Positions 3,686-5,219 of a stretch of 5,219 bases of DNA are shown in pieces. Positions within the stretch are counted from its first letter, which is position 1; every line of letters begins with the position of its first letter. Below the pieces are notes generated by a model. The model did no database searches. It worked only from the letters and a program-made list of their open reading frames with translations, and was not told where the DNA came from. Where the stretch lies: positions 1-5,219 of the forward strand of contig JADFNQ010000110.1 in assembly GCA_022563285.1 (NCBI GenBank), given 5' to 3'. The DNA is from Chloroflexota bacterium. Its GTDB lineage: Bacteria > Chloroflexota > Dehalococcoidia > SM23-28-2 > RBG-16-64-32. The translations under genes were made by a program, and so were the position numbers.

Positions 3686-5219
3686 CTATGCTAGCACTTC
3701 ATCCAGCGCCTGCTCCACGACCTCCTCCGGCACATCGTCACGGAGGGCGGTACGGCCGACGTCTTCCAGGAGCACCCAGCGGATCGCTCCGGCGCGCACC
3801 TTCTTGTCCAACGCCATCGCCGAGAGTAGATCGTCGCGGTTCAGGCCCTTGGCGCTGGTGGGCAGGCCGAAGCGCTCCAGCAGCGCCCGCTGGCGTCGCT
3901 CGACGTCCACCGGCAGGAGCCCCAGCCGCCTGCTGATAGCGCCGGCCGCCGTCATACCGATAGCGTCCGCCTCGCCGTGGCGGAGGCGCCCATACTCAGT
4001 GACGGCCTCGATCGCGTGCCCCACCGTGTGGCCGTAGTTGAGGATGGTGCGGCGGCCCGTCTCCTCCCGCTCGTCCTCGCTCACCACCGCCGCCTTGATC
4101 GCCACGCTGCGCCGGATCGCCTCCGTGGTGGGCCCAGGTTCAAGCCGGAGCACGGCGTCGGTGTGCTCCTCGAAGAAGGCCAGCAGGTCGGGATCCAGGA
4201 TCATGGCGTGTTTGATCGCCTCCGCCCAGCCGCTGAGCTCCCGCGCCGGCAGCGAGCGGAGCGTCGACACGTCGGCCAGGACGAGGCGGGGCTGGTAGAA
4301 GGCGCCGATGGCGTTCTTGGCCCGCGGATGGTTCACGGCGACCTTGCCGCCGATGGCGGCGTCCACCATGCCCAGCAGGCTTGTGGGGACGTGGACCAGG
4401 GGCAGGCCGCGGGCGTAGGTAGCGGCGACGTAACCCGCGAGGTCGGTGACCATGCCGCCACCGAGGGCGACGATGGCGTGGCCGCGCTCCGCCCGCTGCT
4501 CGATAAGCCAGTCGTAGATGGCAGCGGCCGTGTCCAGCGACTTGCTGGCCTCGCCGGGGGGTACGGTGAAAGACGCTACCGGGATATCGGCCTGGGCGAT
4601 AGCGGCCTCAGCCTGCTTGCCGTAGCGGGCGAACACGGTCTCATCGCTGACGATGTAGGCCTGGGCGGTGAGGCCGGCCTCCCGCAGGCGCGCTCCTAGC
4701 TCGGGTAACGCCTCCCATTCGATGAAGACAGGGTAGGAGGCGGTCGACGTGCGCACGACGCAGGCAGCGCCATCGGGGATCGCGTGGAGCGTGGTGGCGG
4801 GCGAGTAGGCTTCAACGGCGGTAATCCCCTCGATCCTCTGCTGGTTGTCGCGGGTGGACGCCGCCAGCCTCCGCCAGGCACGGATCACCTCCGCGGCGGC
4901 TTCCTCCGGCGAGATGTTGTCGGTCTGGACGGTCCAATCGGCGAGGGTGTAGAGGTGCTGGCGGCCGGCCTTGAGCTCGCGTATGCGGGCCAGGGGGTCG
5001 GCTACCGCGAGGAGCGGGCGGTCCAGCGGCTCCTCCTCGGCCCTGTTCTGCAGGCGGTGAAGGATCGTCTCCGGCCGCGCCTCCAGGCAGACGACGAAGC
5101 CGCTCTCGGCCATGAGGCGGCGGTTATCCGGCCGGAGGACGGCGCCGCCGCCGCTAGAGATGACGACGCGCGATTCGCTGCAGGCCTCGCGCAGGGCTTC
5201 CGATTCCAGCTCCCGAAAC
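3686..5219 (-). CDS. aroKB: Bifunctional shikimate kinase / 3-dehydroquinate synthase (5' end beyond right edge)
   Basis: A single open frame of 510 visible codons joins two shikimate-pathway enzymes. Numbering from the first full codon, the kinase part (1 to about 120) shows FRELE with the shikimate-binding Arg2, ISSGGGAVL (20-28), the lid DRPLL (66-70) and LYTLADWTV (89-97). Roughly 55 residues, with the ATP-binding P-loop and the shikimate-binding Asp, lie outside the window. A linker (about 121-153) leads to an AroB domain (154-510): PPGEASKSL, the NAD-binding GGGMVTDLAGYVAATYARG (from 253), PTSLLGMVDAAIGGK (278-292), WAEAIKH with metal ligand Glu333, GHTVGHAIE with His397 (metal) and His401 (catalytic), RHGEADAIGM with metal ligand His414, and MALDKKVRAG. 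All AroB catalytic residues that I can check are present. AroB makes 3-dehydroquinate from DAHP; AroK phosphorylates shikimate three steps later, so the fused activities are not consecutive. The stop codon nearly touches the acylphosphatase gene. Fusion rather than two genes is clear, because no stop separates the domains. Confidence 0.94.
   Translation of the reverse strand, partial: FRELESEALREACSESRVVISSGGGAVLRPDNRRLMAESGFVVCLEARPETILHRLQNRAEEEPLDRPLLAVADPLARIRELKAGRQHLYTLADWTVQTDNISPEEAAAEVIRAWRRLAASTRDNQQRIEGITAVEAYSPATTLHAIPDGAACVVRTSTASYPVFIEWEALPELGARLREAGLTAQAYIVSDETVFARYGKQAEAAIAQADIPVASFTVPPGEASKSLDTAAAIYDWLIEQRAERGHAIVALGGGMVTDLAGYVAATYARGLPLVHVPTSLLGMVDAAIGGKVAVNHPRAKNAIGAFYQPRLVLADVSTLRSLPARELSGWAEAIKHAMILDPDLLAFFEEHTDAVLRLEPGPTTEAIRRSVAIKAAVVSEDEREETGRRTILNYGHTVGHAIEAVTEYGRLRHGEADAIGMTAAGAISRRLGLLPVDVERRQRALLERFGLPTSAKGLNRDDLLSAMALDKKVRAGAIRWVLLEDVGRTALRDDVPEEVVEQALDEVLA

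Noticed and set aside
3977..4699. Plus-strand frame of 240 codons opposite aroKB
   Set aside because: It is an antisense shadow of the AroB domain. The product has no domain pattern, and no promoter or SD sequence stands in front.

Overview
This is a GC-rich bacterial window made almost entirely of recognisable housekeeping genes, with no mobile element, CRISPR array or RNA gene that I can support. Three things suggest a Chloroflexota (Dehalococcoidia-like) genome: a shikimate kinase/3-dehydroquinate synthase fusion, a four-cysteine version of the YggX iron-trafficking family, and a secreted LysM plus lytic-transglycosylase protein. This placement is an inference. Related fusions are known in other phyla, such as Thermotogae, and no 16S or other marker is present.

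Left end (1-629): a gene starting on the minus strand and running off the left edge is the 5' end of pabB (aminodeoxychorismate synthase component I). It diverges from a small plus-strand gene encoding only the ligand-sensing domain of an Lrp/AsnC regulator, with no DNA-binding part. That gene has a near-consensus sigma-70 promoter, a strong Shine-Dalgarno (SD) sequence, and a perfect 15-bp hairpin terminator behind it, so it looks like a complete one-gene transcription unit. A 17-nt-spaced direct repeat lies in the shared control region.

Centre (630-2336, plus strand): moeA (molybdopterin molybdotransferase, molybdenum cofactor insertion) is followed by a short gene for a YggX-like Fe(2+)-trafficking protein with two CxxC pairs. 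The second gene has its own extended -10 promoter overlapping a perfect 10-bp palindrome.

Right half (2386-5219, minus strand): a secreted peptidoglycan lytic transglycosylase with two LysM domains converges on the iron gene. Its best start is 24 nt inside the longest open frame, where an ideal SD sequence sits. Upstream on the same strand, acylphosphatase follows the aroKB fusion by a few nucleotides and is probably translationally coupled to it. The aroKB gene runs off the right edge and lacks its first part, including the kinase P-loop.

Functionally, aroKB supplies two steps of the shikimate pathway to chorismate, and pabB at the other end uses chorismate for p-aminobenzoate and folate. 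moeA and the iron protein serve metal-cofactor metabolism. No new system is evident. The most notable points are the fusion, the orphan sensor domain, the four-cysteine iron protein, two start-site corrections and several regulatory DNA structures.
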